9,443 nt of DNA from NCBI GenBank assembly GCA_016929205.1, contig JAFGJF010000511.1, positions 1 through 9,443 of the forward strand, in the 5' to 3' direction. Below, one piece after another: positions 1 through 6,118 of the stretch. This DNA comes from Anaerolineae bacterium (GTDB lineage Bacteria; Chloroflexota; Anaerolineae; JAFGEY01). The first letter of the stretch is position 1; every line of letters starts with the position of its first letter. The position numbers and the translations under genes were made by a program. Below the pieces are notes generated by a model. That model ran no database searches and was not told the DNA's origin. It was given only the letters and a program-made list of their open reading frames with translations.

Positions 1-459
1 GAGAACGGGATCATGGAAGAGCCGCCCAAGTCAACGCGCGAGCCGATCCTGAACCGGCTGGGGCTGTCGCTGATCGGCATGATCAGCGTGGCCAGCGCGG
101 TGGTGGCATTGATGCTGTTCAGGCACTATTTCCAGATGCACAACGATCCGGTCAAAGGGCGCAGCATCGCCTTTGCCAGCTTTGCCACCAACTCGATGGT
201 CTACATCTTGGCCTATCGCAGCATGCGGCGCTCGATGTTCCGGGGCAGCCCGCTGAGCGCCAACAAGCCGCTGATCTGGGCTGCTGCAAGCGGATTGTTG
301 ATGGTAGCCATCGCTTTTCTGATCCCGGGTTTGCGACAGGTGTTGGGCATTGTCCCGCTGCACGCCGATGACTGGCTGCTCGTGATCGGCGTCGAGGCAG
401 GCAAAGCCATCGCCAACCGGCGACATCGATCGACAACGGTCCAGGTGTCCCACCCATGA
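1..459 (+). CDS. Cation-transporting P-type ATPase, C-terminal part (5' end outside window)
   Basis: Frame 1 is open from the first base and ends in TGA at 457-459, so this is the last ~152 codons of a larger gene; the ATG at 13 is internal. The first residues (ENGIMEEPPKSTREPILNR) match the cytoplasmic stretch that opens the C-terminal domain of type II (Ca/Na/K-type) P-type ATPases, where a 'M-x-x-PP-R-x-P-x-EPIL' pattern precedes the last membrane helices. Hydrophobic segments follow at about residues 22-39 (LSLIGMISVASAVVALML), 56-72, 90-110 and 122-130, as expected for the closing helices of the transport domain; the FATNSMVYILAYRS segment corresponds to the usual 'F-T-x-x-V-x-x-Q-x-x-N-x-x-x-x-RS' helix. 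The phosphorylation (DKTGT) and ATP-binding domains lie upstream, outside the window, so the ion cannot be named. The tail after residue 130 is short and hydrophilic. Confidence 0.85.
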   Translation, partial: ENGIMEEPPKSTREPILNRLGLSLIGMISVASAVVALMLFRHYFQMHNDPVKGRSIAFASFATNSMVYILAYRSMRRSMFRGSPLSANKPLIWAAASGLLMVAIAFLIPGLRQVLGIVPLHADDWLLVIGVEAGKAIANRRHRSTTVQVSHP

Positions 460-495
460 CACAACACATCGGGAGACGGGGAGGGCCTACGACGT

Positions 496-627
496 ATGAA
501 CGACGTGGTGATCAACAAGGTGCAGTCGATCCAACGCTGCGTCCGGCGAGCCAGGGAGGAATACCAGGCCGATCGTGAAAGTAGGGGCGAGGCATTCCGA
601 GAAATCGAATTCGTTGATAAATCATAA
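496..627 (+). pseudogene. Truncated HepT-like (DUF86) toxin relic
   Basis: A 43-codon ORF opens with MNDVVINKVQSIQRCVRRAR and continues EEYQADRE. This is very like the N-terminal helix of HepT/DUF86 proteins, the RNase-like toxins of MNT-HepT toxin-antitoxin modules, which typically begin 'M-x-D-V-I-x-N-K-x-x-S-I-x-R-C-x-x-R-x-x-EEY'. Family members are usually ~110-150 residues and carry an R-x4-H-x-Y motif near the C-terminus. Here the similarity fades after about residue 28 and the frame stops at 625-627, so the catalytic motif is absent. A purine-rich stretch (GGGAGACGGGGAGG, 471-484) lies upstream, a little far for a ribosome site. No partner MNT nucleotidyltransferase is visible on either side. 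It is most likely a dead fragment; expression as a short peptide cannot be excluded. Confidence 0.6.
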
Positions 628-682
628 AGTAGGGTCAGTGACATGATCTTGGCGATTCACTTGATGTTCAGAACTCAGTCAC

Positions 683-712
683 TTGGCAGCCAACGCTGAG
701 GTGTGATATAAT
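683..712 (+). promoter_or_regulatory. Sigma-70-type promoter of the MFS leader/operon
   Basis: TTGGCA at 683-688 (five of six matches to TTGACA) is followed after 18 bp by a perfect TATAAT at 707-712. A TG one base upstream (704-705) makes it an extended -10. Transcription would start near 719, leaving a ~100-nt leader before the 818 ORF. It is the best promoter match I found in the window and sits in the only long gene-poor stretch, so it very likely drives the leader ORF and MFS gene. Confidence 0.75.
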
Positions 713-728
713 CAATGTGCTCGTCAAC

Positions 729-781
729 CGCCGGCCCATTTGTTTCCGCAAGAAACCCCCATCGATCCAATTTGGCCGGCG
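729..781 (+). promoter_or_regulatory. Structured 5' leader: GC stem with inner hairpin, then T-tract
   Basis: CGCCGGCC at 729-736 and GGCCGGCG at 774-781 form a perfect 8-bp inverted repeat. Nested inside, GTTTC (742-746) pairs with GAAAC (752-756) around a five-base loop. A run of seven T's (789-795) follows the outer stem after a 7-nt gap. The gap makes a standard intrinsic terminator doubtful, but the position between the promoter and the leader ORF is right for an attenuator or other cis-regulatory RNA. It does not match a riboswitch consensus I know. Confidence 0.4.
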
Positions 782-817
782 TTGAACATTTTTTTCACCA
801 GGAAAAGGAAGGGTTTG

Positions 818-913
818 ATGAGACTCAATGTGGCCCTTGATCCCTCCGTGAATGCCACGTCTTCAAGATGGAAAGCGCCGGGGCATGGGCAGGCGTCTGG
901 TGTGAGCACATGA
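818..913 (+). CDS. 31-residue leader peptide translationally coupled to MFS gene
   Basis: This small ORF starts at ATG 818 behind a strong ribosome site (AAGGA at 805-809, within AAGGAAGGG) and ends at TGA 911-913. That stop overlaps the proposed MFS start (ATG 910-912) as ATGA. The peptide begins MRLNVALDPSVNATSSRW and is hydrophilic, with no signal peptide or recognised domain. The MFS start itself has no good ribosome site, so ribosomes ending the leader would be needed to start the pump. Short leader ORFs of this kind regulate many antibiotic-resistance genes through ribosome stalling or coupling; that role here is inference. The alternative is that it is only a translation-initiation device, or an accidental ORF. 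The ribosome site, the ATGA overlap and the upstream promoter argue against accident. Confidence 0.55.
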   Translation: MRLNVALDPSVNATSSRWKAPGHGQASGVST

Positions 914-2220
914 CCGATCGCAAACGGCGCCAGATCCGGCCGGCAAGGCCCCGATTTGGCTTTATCGGCGAAGCCTTTGCCCAGCGAAAGCAGTTCTGGG
1001 CGCAGATGCGCGGCGCCACCTGGCAGCGCAACTTGATCGTGCTGTGGGTTGGGGAGCTGATCGCCATTTCAGGGTTCTCTGTCACCATGCCTTTTCTGCC
1101 CTATTATGTGCAGGAACTGGGGATTACGGAACTCGATCAGGTCGCGTTCTGGGCCGGCCTGCTGACCACCGCCCAGTCGACGACGATGGCCCTGTTCGCA
1201 CCGTTGTGGGGGCTGCTGGCCGATCGCTACGGGCGCAAGATCATGGTCGTGCGGGCGATGTTTGGCGGAGCCGTGATCATTTCGCTGATGGCTGTGGTCC
1301 AGAACGTCTACCAGTTGATGATCTTGCGCGCCATCCAGGGCATGCTGACCGGCACCGTCCCGGCGGCGACGACGCTGATCGCCAGCGGCACGCCTCCGGA
1401 ACGTCGAGGCTATGCCCTGGGCATGCTGCAGATGGCGATCTATTTGGGTTCGACGGTGGGGCCATTTCTCGGCGGCCTGATCGCGGACAGCCTGGGCTAC
1501 CGGGCCACGTTCTGGGTGACGGGCAGCATGCTGCTGATCGCCGGCATCCTGACCTCGATGCTGGTGCGGGAAGCGTTTACGCCGCCAGAACGGGGACGCG
1601 CCCGGATGTGGGAGGGCCTGCTGCTCGTGCTGCGCACGCGGGCGTTGATGGCCCTGTATGGCGTCAACGTGCTGCTGGGTATGGCGGCCCAGGTTGTAGC
1701 CCCGGTATTCTCCCTGTTCGTGCAGTCGGTCTCGTCGCCAGATGCCAAGATCGCCTCTTTGGCCGGGACCATTGCCGGGGTGGCCTCGCTGACCAGCGCG
1801 CTCTCGGCTGTGTTCCTGGGCCGGGCCAGCGATCGGGCCGGCCCGCGACGGATCCTGCTGCTGTCCAGCGCGGCGTCCGCCGTGTTGTATGCCCTGATGT
1901 TCGGCGTGCAGACGCCGGCGCAGCTTGCGATCCTGAGGGCATTGGCGGGCATATCCGCAGGTGGGATCGTGGCTTCGGTCAGCGCGCTCCAGGCTTCGCT
2001 GGCACCCGCCGGGCGCTATGGCGCAGTCTATGGCGTCAACACCAGCCTGATGGCCGCGGCCAACGCGGTATCGCCGATGGTCGGGGCGACCATGGCTGCC
2101 GGCTGGGGACTGCCTTCTGTGTTCCTGGGGGCGGCGGGACTGTACGGGTTGAGCACGGTCGTCGCCGCGTGGGTTTTGCCCGGCAGCGTAGCAAGAGATC
2201 AAGAGAGCACGACCGAATAG
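910..2220 (+). CDS. MFS transporter, DHA1 drug:H+ antiporter type (MdtG-like)
   Basis: This 436-residue, 12-helix major facilitator protein sits in the cytoplasmic membrane and probably exports drugs or other small molecules by proton antiport. Signature motifs are clear: motif A, GLLADRYGRK (residues 101-110), in the loop between helices 2 and 3; motif B-like LRAIQGMLTG (139-148) with its conserved Arg; and the antiporter motif C, GSTVGPFLGG (180-189), in helix 5. A central loop near residues 220-235 divides the two halves. I chose ATG 910 because it overlaps the upstream leader stop (ATGA) and leaves a basic cytoplasmic N-terminus (MTDRKRRQ); an in-frame ATG at 868 would add 14 residues but has no ribosome site. 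The glycosyltransferase relic follows 28 bp downstream. The substrate cannot be read from sequence; MdtG/TetA-like exporters are the closest match I recognise. Confidence 0.88.
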   Translation: MTDRKRRQIRPARPRFGFIGEAFAQRKQFWAQMRGATWQRNLIVLWVGELIAISGFSVTMPFLPYYVQELGITELDQVAFWAGLLTTAQSTTMALFAPLWGLLADRYGRKIMVVRAMFGGAVIISLMAVVQNVYQLMILRAIQGMLTGTVPAATTLIASGTPPERRGYALGMLQMAIYLGSTVGPFLGGLIADSLGYRATFWVTGSMLLIAGILTSMLVREAFTPPERGRARMWEGLLLVLRTRALMALYGVNVLLGMAAQVVAPVFSLFVQSVSSPDAKIASLAGTIAGVASLTSALSAVFLGRASDRAGPRRILLLSSAASAVLYALMFGVQTPAQLAILRALAGISAGGIVASVSALQASLAPAGRYGAVYGVNTSLMAAANAVSPMVGATMAAGWGLPSVFLGAAGLYGLSTVVAAWVLPGSVARDQESTTE

Positions 2221-2248
2221 GCGCGCATTATCTCGTGAAAGGGATCCT

Positions 2249-2578
2249 ATGAGTGACGGCAAACGAATCGTCATTCTCACGGCTGATGCCGGGTTTGGAC
2301 ACCGCAGCGCGGCGAACGCGGTTGCCTTGGCGCTGCAAGAGCGTTGGCTTGATCGGGATGCGGCCTTGATGGCGGCACGGGCACAGAAAGCGCGCGCGCT
2401 GGGACGCCCGCAGGCGGCGTACGACATCGCCGAGCACGCCTGGGCGGCAGCGGAGCGCGGTCCGGGCCCTGTTTCGAGGTATCTTGCCCGGGCGCGGCCC
2501 AGGCTGGTCAAACTACTCGGCCACCACGGCCAAATTTATCGAGTTGTTTTGTACCGACACCTCGCTTTCTGCGGGTGA
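2249..2578 (+). pseudogene. Internally deleted GT28/MGDG-synthase-like glycosyltransferase relic
   Basis: The ORF has a good ribosome site (AAAGGG, 2238-2243) and begins KRIVILTADAGFGHRSAANA, the N-terminal glycine/histidine loop of MGDG synthase/MurG-like glycosyltransferases, whose usual length is ~370-420 residues. Only 109 residues remain. Directly after residue ~32 (ALQERW) the sequence turns into DRDAALMAARAQKARALGRPQAAYDIAE, which looks like the extreme C-terminal helix of the same fold ('M-x-x-x-A-R-x-L-x-R-P-x-A-A-x-x-I-A'). The donor-sugar binding core is therefore missing, consistent with an in-frame internal deletion of about 300 codons. The last ~30 residues are unrecognised; a different frame from about 2508 stays open to TAA 2631-2633, 16 bp before the next gene's start, so a frameshift near the end is possible. 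An intact small protein is unlikely. Confidence 0.65.
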
Positions 2579-2649
2579 TTCAACCCGGCCGGAGACGCGG
2601 TTTCACATCCCGTTTGTCGCGCCAGAGGAATAAAAAGGAGCGTATATCA

Positions 2650-3876
2650 ATGAACCGACACACCATTCCATTGGGCCGCATCTGGGGCATTCCAATCGGC
2701 CTGGACCCATCCTGGTTTCTGATCTTTATCCTGGTCACCTGGACGCTGGCGACCAGCACCTTTCCGGCCGAGTTCGCGGATTGGCCCGGGGCACAGTACT
2801 GGATCGTGGGCGCAATCACGGCGCTCTTGTTCTTTGCCAGCGTCATGCTGCACGAGCTGGGGCATTCGGTCATCGCGCTCCGCTACAAGGTGCCGGTGCG
2901 CCGCATTACCCTGTACCTCTTTGGCGGCGTGGCCGAGATCGCGACCGAGCCCCCGAGCGCCGGTGCCGAGTTCTGGATCGCCCTCGCCGGGCCGGCAGTC
3001 AGCCTGGCCCTGGCGGGGCTGTTTCGCCTGCTGGAGACCGTATCGGGCGGGTTGGCTCCTGCCCTGGCCCTGACCCGTTACCTGGCCTACATCAACGGTT
3101 CGGTGGCGCTGTTCAACCTGATCCCCGGTTTCCCGCTCGATGGCGGGCGCGTCTTCCGGGCGGTCGTGTGGCGCTTTACCCGGAACCTGCGCCGCGCGAC
3201 GTTGATCGCGGCGACGCTTGGGCGGATCATTGGCTTTTTCTTCATCCTGGGTGGTGTCTGGCAGCTGTTCGCCGGGAACGTGGGCAACGGGATCTGGATC
3301 GCCTTTATCGGCTGGTTCCTGCGGAACGCAGCCGTAGCCCAGATCGGGCAGCAGCAGCTGGCTTTTCTGCTGGCCGGGCACAAGGTGTCGGAGGCGATGA
3401 GCCGCAGTTGTGTCACCGTGCCGGCGGAAACCACGATCCAGCAGTTGGTCGACCGTCACATCCTGGGACAGGGGCAGCGATGCATGGTGGTGGCTCAAGG
3501 AGGTGACGGTGAACCACACCGTGACGGTGAACCACACCGTGACGGTGAACTGGACCGTGACGGTGAACTGGACCGTGACGGTGAACCACACCGTGACGGT
3601 GAACTACACCATAAGGCCGCAGGACTGCTCACACTGCATCACATCAGAGAGGTCTCTCGGGAAAAGTGGGCGACGGTCACTGCGGGCGAGACGATGATCC
3701 CCCTGGACCAGATCAAGTGGGTGCCGCCGGAAGAGGAACTGGAGCAGGCCCTGAAAGAGATGAACCGCGACGGCGTGAACCAGCTCCCCGTGATCGAAGG
3801 AGATTCGATCGTGGGCATGCTCAGCCGCGAAGACGTGATCGACTATTTGCATACGCTGCAGGTGCTTCGCACCTGA
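2650..3876 (+). CDS. Site-2-type M50 zinc metalloprotease with C-terminal CBS pair
   Basis: This 408-residue intramembrane metalloprotease (Rip3/SpoIVFB-like M50 group) cleaves membrane-embedded substrates such as anti-sigma factors. Zinc ligands are visible: HELGH at 68-72 in a membrane helix, and Asp164 in NLIPGFPLDGG (156-166), the family's second motif. About six hydrophobic segments cover residues 20-230. Two CBS motifs follow (about 245-335 and 345-402), which in this family sense adenine nucleotides. CBS1 is interrupted at about 285-321 by hexapeptide repeats (RDGEPH/RDGELD) encoded by an 18-bp tandem repeat; without them MVVAQGG would join directly to KAAGLLTLHHIREV. ATG 2650 has AAGGAG at 2635-2640; an in-frame GTG at 2575 is not needed. 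A 7-bp hairpin spans the stop codon. All catalytic residues are present, so activity is plausible; the target is unknown. Confidence 0.9.
   Translation: MNRHTIPLGRIWGIPIGLDPSWFLIFILVTWTLATSTFPAEFADWPGAQYWIVGAITALLFFASVMLHELGHSVIALRYKVPVRRITLYLFGGVAEIATEPPSAGAEFWIALAGPAVSLALAGLFRLLETVSGGLAPALALTRYLAYINGSVALFNLIPGFPLDGGRVFRAVVWRFTRNLRRATLIAATLGRIIGFFFILGGVWQLFAGNVGNGIWIAFIGWFLRNAAVAQIGQQQLAFLLAGHKVSEAMSRSCVTVPAETTIQQLVDRHILGQGQRCMVVAQGGDGEPHRDGEPHRDGELDRDGELDRDGEPHRDGELHHKAAGLLTLHHIREVSREKWATVTAGETMIPLDQIKWVPPEEELEQALKEMNRDGVNQLPVIEGDSIVGMLSREDVIDYLHTLQVLRT
3503..3610 (+). repeat. 18-bp minisatellite (6 units) inside CBS1 of the M50 protease
   Basis: Six perfectly phased units begin at 3503, 3521, 3539, 3557, 3575 and 3593. 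Unit A is GTGACGGTGAACCACACC (1, 2, 5), unit B has CTGG in place of CCAC (3, 4), and unit 6 has CTAC, giving the order A-A-B-B-A-C. Since 18 is a multiple of three, copy-number change would not shift the gene's frame. In the gene's frame each unit encodes RDGEPH or RDGELD, an acidic, flexible insert. Arrays like this often vary in copy number between strains. Confidence 0.95.
3859..3875 (+). other. Hairpin across the M50 stop codon
   Basis: CAGGTGC (3859-3865) and GCACCTG (3869-3875) form a perfect 7-bp stem with a TTC loop, reaching into the TGA stop at 3874-3876. No T-tract follows, so it is not a standard intrinsic terminator. It could act in mRNA 3'-end protection or weak termination. Confidence 0.4.
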
Positions 3877-3948
3877 CCTGTGAATTCGGATGGGCAAGTC
3901 AGCTTTTTGCCGGGCGGCGAGCCCAACAAGGGTTGGAAGGGTAGGTCA

Positions 3949-4065
3949 GATTTATGCTCAACGTTGGCGGCATTGGGTGTGATCAGCCCGGTGATTGCCG
4001 CAGTGGCTATGGCCACGAGCAGCCTGCTCGTGGTTGGCAATTCGTTACGGCTGCGTCACCAATAA
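3949..4065 (+). pseudogene. C-terminal stub of a heavy-metal (CopA-like) P-type ATPase
   Basis: The end of this frame reads ISPVIAAVAMATSSLLVVG and then NSLRLRHQ-stop. This closely follows the last transmembrane helix of copper-type P1B ATPases, whose C-termini usually run 'L-S-P-x-I-A-A-x-A-M-A-x-S-S-x-x-V-x-x-NSLRLR'. Everything upstream that would define the ATPase (CPC, DKTGT, HP motifs) is absent, and residues before ALGVISP are unrecognisable. The frame stays open back to a GTG at 3880, but without a ribosome site. It is therefore a deletion leftover sitting between the M50 gene and the DUF2892 gene. Its ion specificity cannot be proven from a single helix. Confidence 0.6.
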
Positions 4066-4095
4066 GACGCAGCTCTTTCAACAGGAGGAAATGAC

Positions 4096-4332
4096 ATGAA
4101 CGGGTTCTTTCGATTTCTGGCCAGTTCTGCTGGTCGCGCGGTGCGTGTTGTTGCCGGTGTCGTCTTGATCCTCGTCGGCCTCTGGCTGGTCCACGGCATA
4201 TGGGGCTGGGTTTTGGCCGTCGTTGGACTTGTCCCGCTGGCAGCAGGTCTGTTCGACCGGTGCGTGTTTGCGCCGTTGTTCGGCCTGCCGTTTTGGGGGC
4301 CCGGCTTGCGCCGCACGTTACAAGACAAGTAA
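4096..4332 (+). CDS. Small DUF2892-type membrane protein
   Basis: This 78-residue protein has an excellent ribosome site (AGGAGG, 4083-4088). A short basic N-terminus (SAGRAVRVVAG) precedes two hydrophobic segments, about residues 18-34 (VVAGVVLILVGLWLVHG) and 36-52 (WGWVLAVVGLVPLAAGL). The end, LFDRCVFAPLFGLPFWGPG, matches the 'G-x-x-x-x-C-x-x-x-x-L-x-G' end of DUF2892 (YgaP-like membrane module) proteins, which are often found beside sulfur or metal genes. The family's biochemical role is unknown; the module often accompanies rhodanese domains, but none is present here. An out-of-frame ATG at 4091 hits an immediate stop and can be ignored. It lies 30 bp downstream of the metal-ATPase stub, which would make a metal- or stress-related cluster sensible, but that is inference. 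Confidence 0.75.
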   Translation: MNGFFRFLASSAGRAVRVVAGVVLILVGLWLVHGIWGWVLAVVGLVPLAAGLFDRCVFAPLFGLPFWGPGLRRTLQDK

Positions 4333-4416
4333 GAGGATACAAAAGATAGAGGCGCTGCCGACGATCCCGGTGCATCGCCATCAGCGAGCATCATCCGGCG
4401 AAACCGCTCTACACGT

Positions 4417-4442
4417 GCGTCCACCAAACAAGCAGTGGACGC
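4417..4442 (+). other. Stem-loop in the DUF2892 to I42-like spacer
   Basis: GCGTCCAC (4417-4424) pairs perfectly with GTGGACGC (4435-4442) around a 10-nt A/C-rich loop. There is no T-tract downstream. The rest of the 144-bp spacer (4333-4476) contains no gene or promoter that I can support. The role is unknown; a processing or stability element is possible. Confidence 0.35.
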
Positions 4443-4476
4443 GGTGTGGGCGGTTGTCTGTCGACAAGGTGAAAAG

Positions 4477-4764
4477 ATGAAACACAAGCTAAGGCTCTAC
4501 GGCGGCACGATCACCGTCCGGGACGGGGAACGCTTCCTGCTCAACCTGGGGGAAGGCTATGACTGGACGGTCACGATCGCCGATGAGCGTATGCTCAGCC
4601 GCATGGTCAACGTGGCGGTCGTCCGTGGGGCTCAGGGAGTGTACGAGGCCAAGCAGCCGGGGAGCACGACCCTGACCGCCACCGGTGAACCGGTCTGCCG
4701 CCAGTCGCAGCCGCCCTGTGCCATGCCGTCCCGGCTGTTCAAGATCGATGTGACGGTCAGATGA
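4477..4764 (+). CDS. Small beta-rich protein, chagasin/I42-like fold (tentative)
   Basis: This 95-residue protein starts at ATG 4477 behind AAGGTG (4466-4471); the frame is open further upstream but without a better start. The pattern of alternating strands, with 'ITVRDGERFLLNLGEGYDWTV' split across residues 11-31, the YEAKQPGSTTLTATGEP stretch (54-70) and a final FKIDVTV strand, resembles the immunoglobulin-like chagasin (I42) cysteine-protease inhibitor family, where 'G-x-x-x-x-L-x-x-x-x-x-Y-x-W' and 'PGTTTLT' segments recur. The inhibitory NPTTG loop is not present, so inhibitor activity is not supported. Two cysteines in CRQSQPPC (73-80) could form a disulfide, yet no signal peptide is visible, which is odd for a fold usually exported. 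The stop overlaps an ATG (ATGA at 4761-4764) that opens only an 8-codon frame. Confidence 0.5.
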   Translation: MKHKLRLYGGTITVRDGERFLLNLGEGYDWTVTIADERMLSRMVNVAVVRGAQGVYEAKQPGSTTLTATGEPVCRQSQPPCAMPSRLFKIDVTVR

Positions 4765-4885
4765 TGTTCAAGACGGAAGCGACCTGATCGAAGGCTGGCA
4801 CGACCATCGCGAGCATAGTGAGGTGGACGAGGGGGAGACGGCAAGCATCAGGAACTGAAAGCCGAAGCAGACTTGGGAGAACACG

Positions 4886-6079
4886 ATGAAATACAAGAGA
4901 CACGTCACCTGGCTGGTCGTCTGGGGCATCCTGACAGCCGTGTTTGGCTTTTTTCACATCCAAGGGTTCAAGATCTATGCCATACCCGGGGGGCAGGCAC
5001 TCAGCCAGGCGCTGACGATCATTTCGGCGATCCTGGCGGGTTTTCACCTGGGTGCGCTGACGATCCAGGTGAACGTCCGAATGCGGCGAGGCGCGCCGGG
5101 TGAAGTCGGTATGCTTGTCAGCGTGCTGCGTATGGTCGCGGGGATCGGCGTTATCGTGGCAGTCCTGTTCTTTTTCGGAGAATTGCAGCGAGTGGGAACC
5201 GCGTTGGGGGCGTTCAGCGGCCTGCTGCTGGGCTGGTCCCTGCAGGCTCCGGTCAGCGGCATGGCTGCCTGGGTCATGATCTCGCTCAAACGCCCTTTTC
5301 GTGTCGGCGACCGCATCCAGCTCCCCTCGCTGAGCCTGGTTGGAGATGTGGTCGACATTGGCCCGATGTACACCCAGCTCAACCAGGTCGGTGGCGCGGT
5401 CGGCAGCGAAGAGGCGGTGAACCGGCCGATCCTGATCCCCAATGCGATGTTATTCAGCCAGGTGGTGATCAACTATACCGCCCGCCAGGACGCTGCATTC
5501 ATCCTCGACGAGGTCGTGATTCGTATCACCTATGACACCGACTGGGACGAGGCCGAGCGGATCTTGCTCACCGCCGCACGCGAGGTCACCCGAACGATCA
5601 TCGAACAGACCGGGCAGGAGCCGTACGTGCGCTCGGATATGTACGACTATGGCGTGTACATGCGCCTGCGCTTTATGACCGGGGCAACCGAACGTCCACG
5701 CATCACGTACGAGATCATCAAGCGCATTTTCCAGGATTTCCAGCGCAGTGCCCGGGTGGACTTTGCCATCCCGTTTATCTATTCATTCCGCAAGGGCGTA
5801 CAGGCGACGGCCCGACACGAAGAAGCGGACGTTCAGCGGGATACCGTAGATATCCTGATCAGTGAGATCGTCTTCTCGGATGACGAGTGTACGACGATCT
5901 TGGGTGGCGAAACAGAGATTGCCGAACTGGCGGAACGGATCAAGGCGGAAGGCCTGATCCAGCCTGTCGTCCTCACCCAGGTGGCAGATGGACGGTACCG
6001 CGTCATCGTCGGGCACATGCGGGTCGAGGCATGCAAGCGCCTGGGATGGCGCAGCGTGCCGGCGGTCATCAGGGAGTAA
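4886..6079 (+). CDS. MscS-family mechanosensitive channel fused to ParB-like domain
   Basis: This 397-residue protein starts at ATG 4886 (ribosome site GGGAG, 4875-4879). The N-terminal half is an MscS channel: hydrophobic segments at about 8-24, 40-60 and 76-98, then the pore helix and beta domain, AFSGLLLGWSLQAPVSGMAAW (109-129) followed by KRPFRVGDRIQL (135-146), matching MscS 'G-L-x-x-Q-x-x-x-x-N-x-x-A-x-x-x-x-x-x-x-RPF-x-x-GD'. A cytoplasmic alpha/beta vestibule follows (about 200-300). Residues ~319-396 are a second domain: DILISEIVF, then ELAERIKAEGLIQPVVLT, DGRYRVIVGHMRVEACKRLG and VPAVI, the layout of the ParB N-terminal (ParB/sulfiredoxin) nucleotide-binding fold. The usual GERR box is GHMR (376-379), as in some ParB-like proteins linked to DNA modification. 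No DNA-binding helix-turn-helix follows. It would release solutes on membrane tension, perhaps with nucleotide control (inference). Confidence 0.88.
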   Translation: MKYKRHVTWLVVWGILTAVFGFFHIQGFKIYAIPGGQALSQALTIISAILAGFHLGALTIQVNVRMRRGAPGEVGMLVSVLRMVAGIGVIVAVLFFFGELQRVGTALGAFSGLLLGWSLQAPVSGMAAWVMISLKRPFRVGDRIQLPSLSLVGDVVDIGPMYTQLNQVGGAVGSEEAVNRPILIPNAMLFSQVVINYTARQDAAFILDEVVIRITYDTDWDEAERILLTAAREVTRTIIEQTGQEPYVRSDMYDYGVYMRLRFMTGATERPRITYEIIKRIFQDFQRSARVDFAIPFIYSFRKGVQATARHEEADVQRDTVDILISEIVFSDDECTTILGGETEIAELAERIKAEGLIQPVVLTQVADGRYRVIVGHMRVEACKRLGWRSVPAVIRE

Positions 6080-6118
6080 GCTTGACGCGCCAATCTGCAC
6101 TTGACAAGGAGGTGGGAA

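Noticed and set aside
629..690. Operator-like inverted repeat (AGTGAC/GTCACT) upstream of the promoter
   Set aside because: Only 6 bp arms separated by ~40 bp; easily expected by chance.
868..909. ATG 868 as the MFS start
   Set aside because: No ribosome site; ATG 910 overlaps the leader stop as ATGA and gives a normal N-terminus.
1069..2511. 480-codon open frame on the minus strand
   Set aside because: Antisense shadow of the MFS gene in GC-rich DNA; low-complexity Arg/Gln/His/Ala-rich translation with no domain, no ribosome site.
3503..3610. CRISPR array
   Set aside because: Units are 18 bp, directly adjacent without unique spacers, and lie in frame within a coding gene.
4765..4885. Small gene between the I42-like gene and MscS
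   Set aside because: An open frame (ending TGA near 4858) has no start codon with ribosome site and no recognisable motif.
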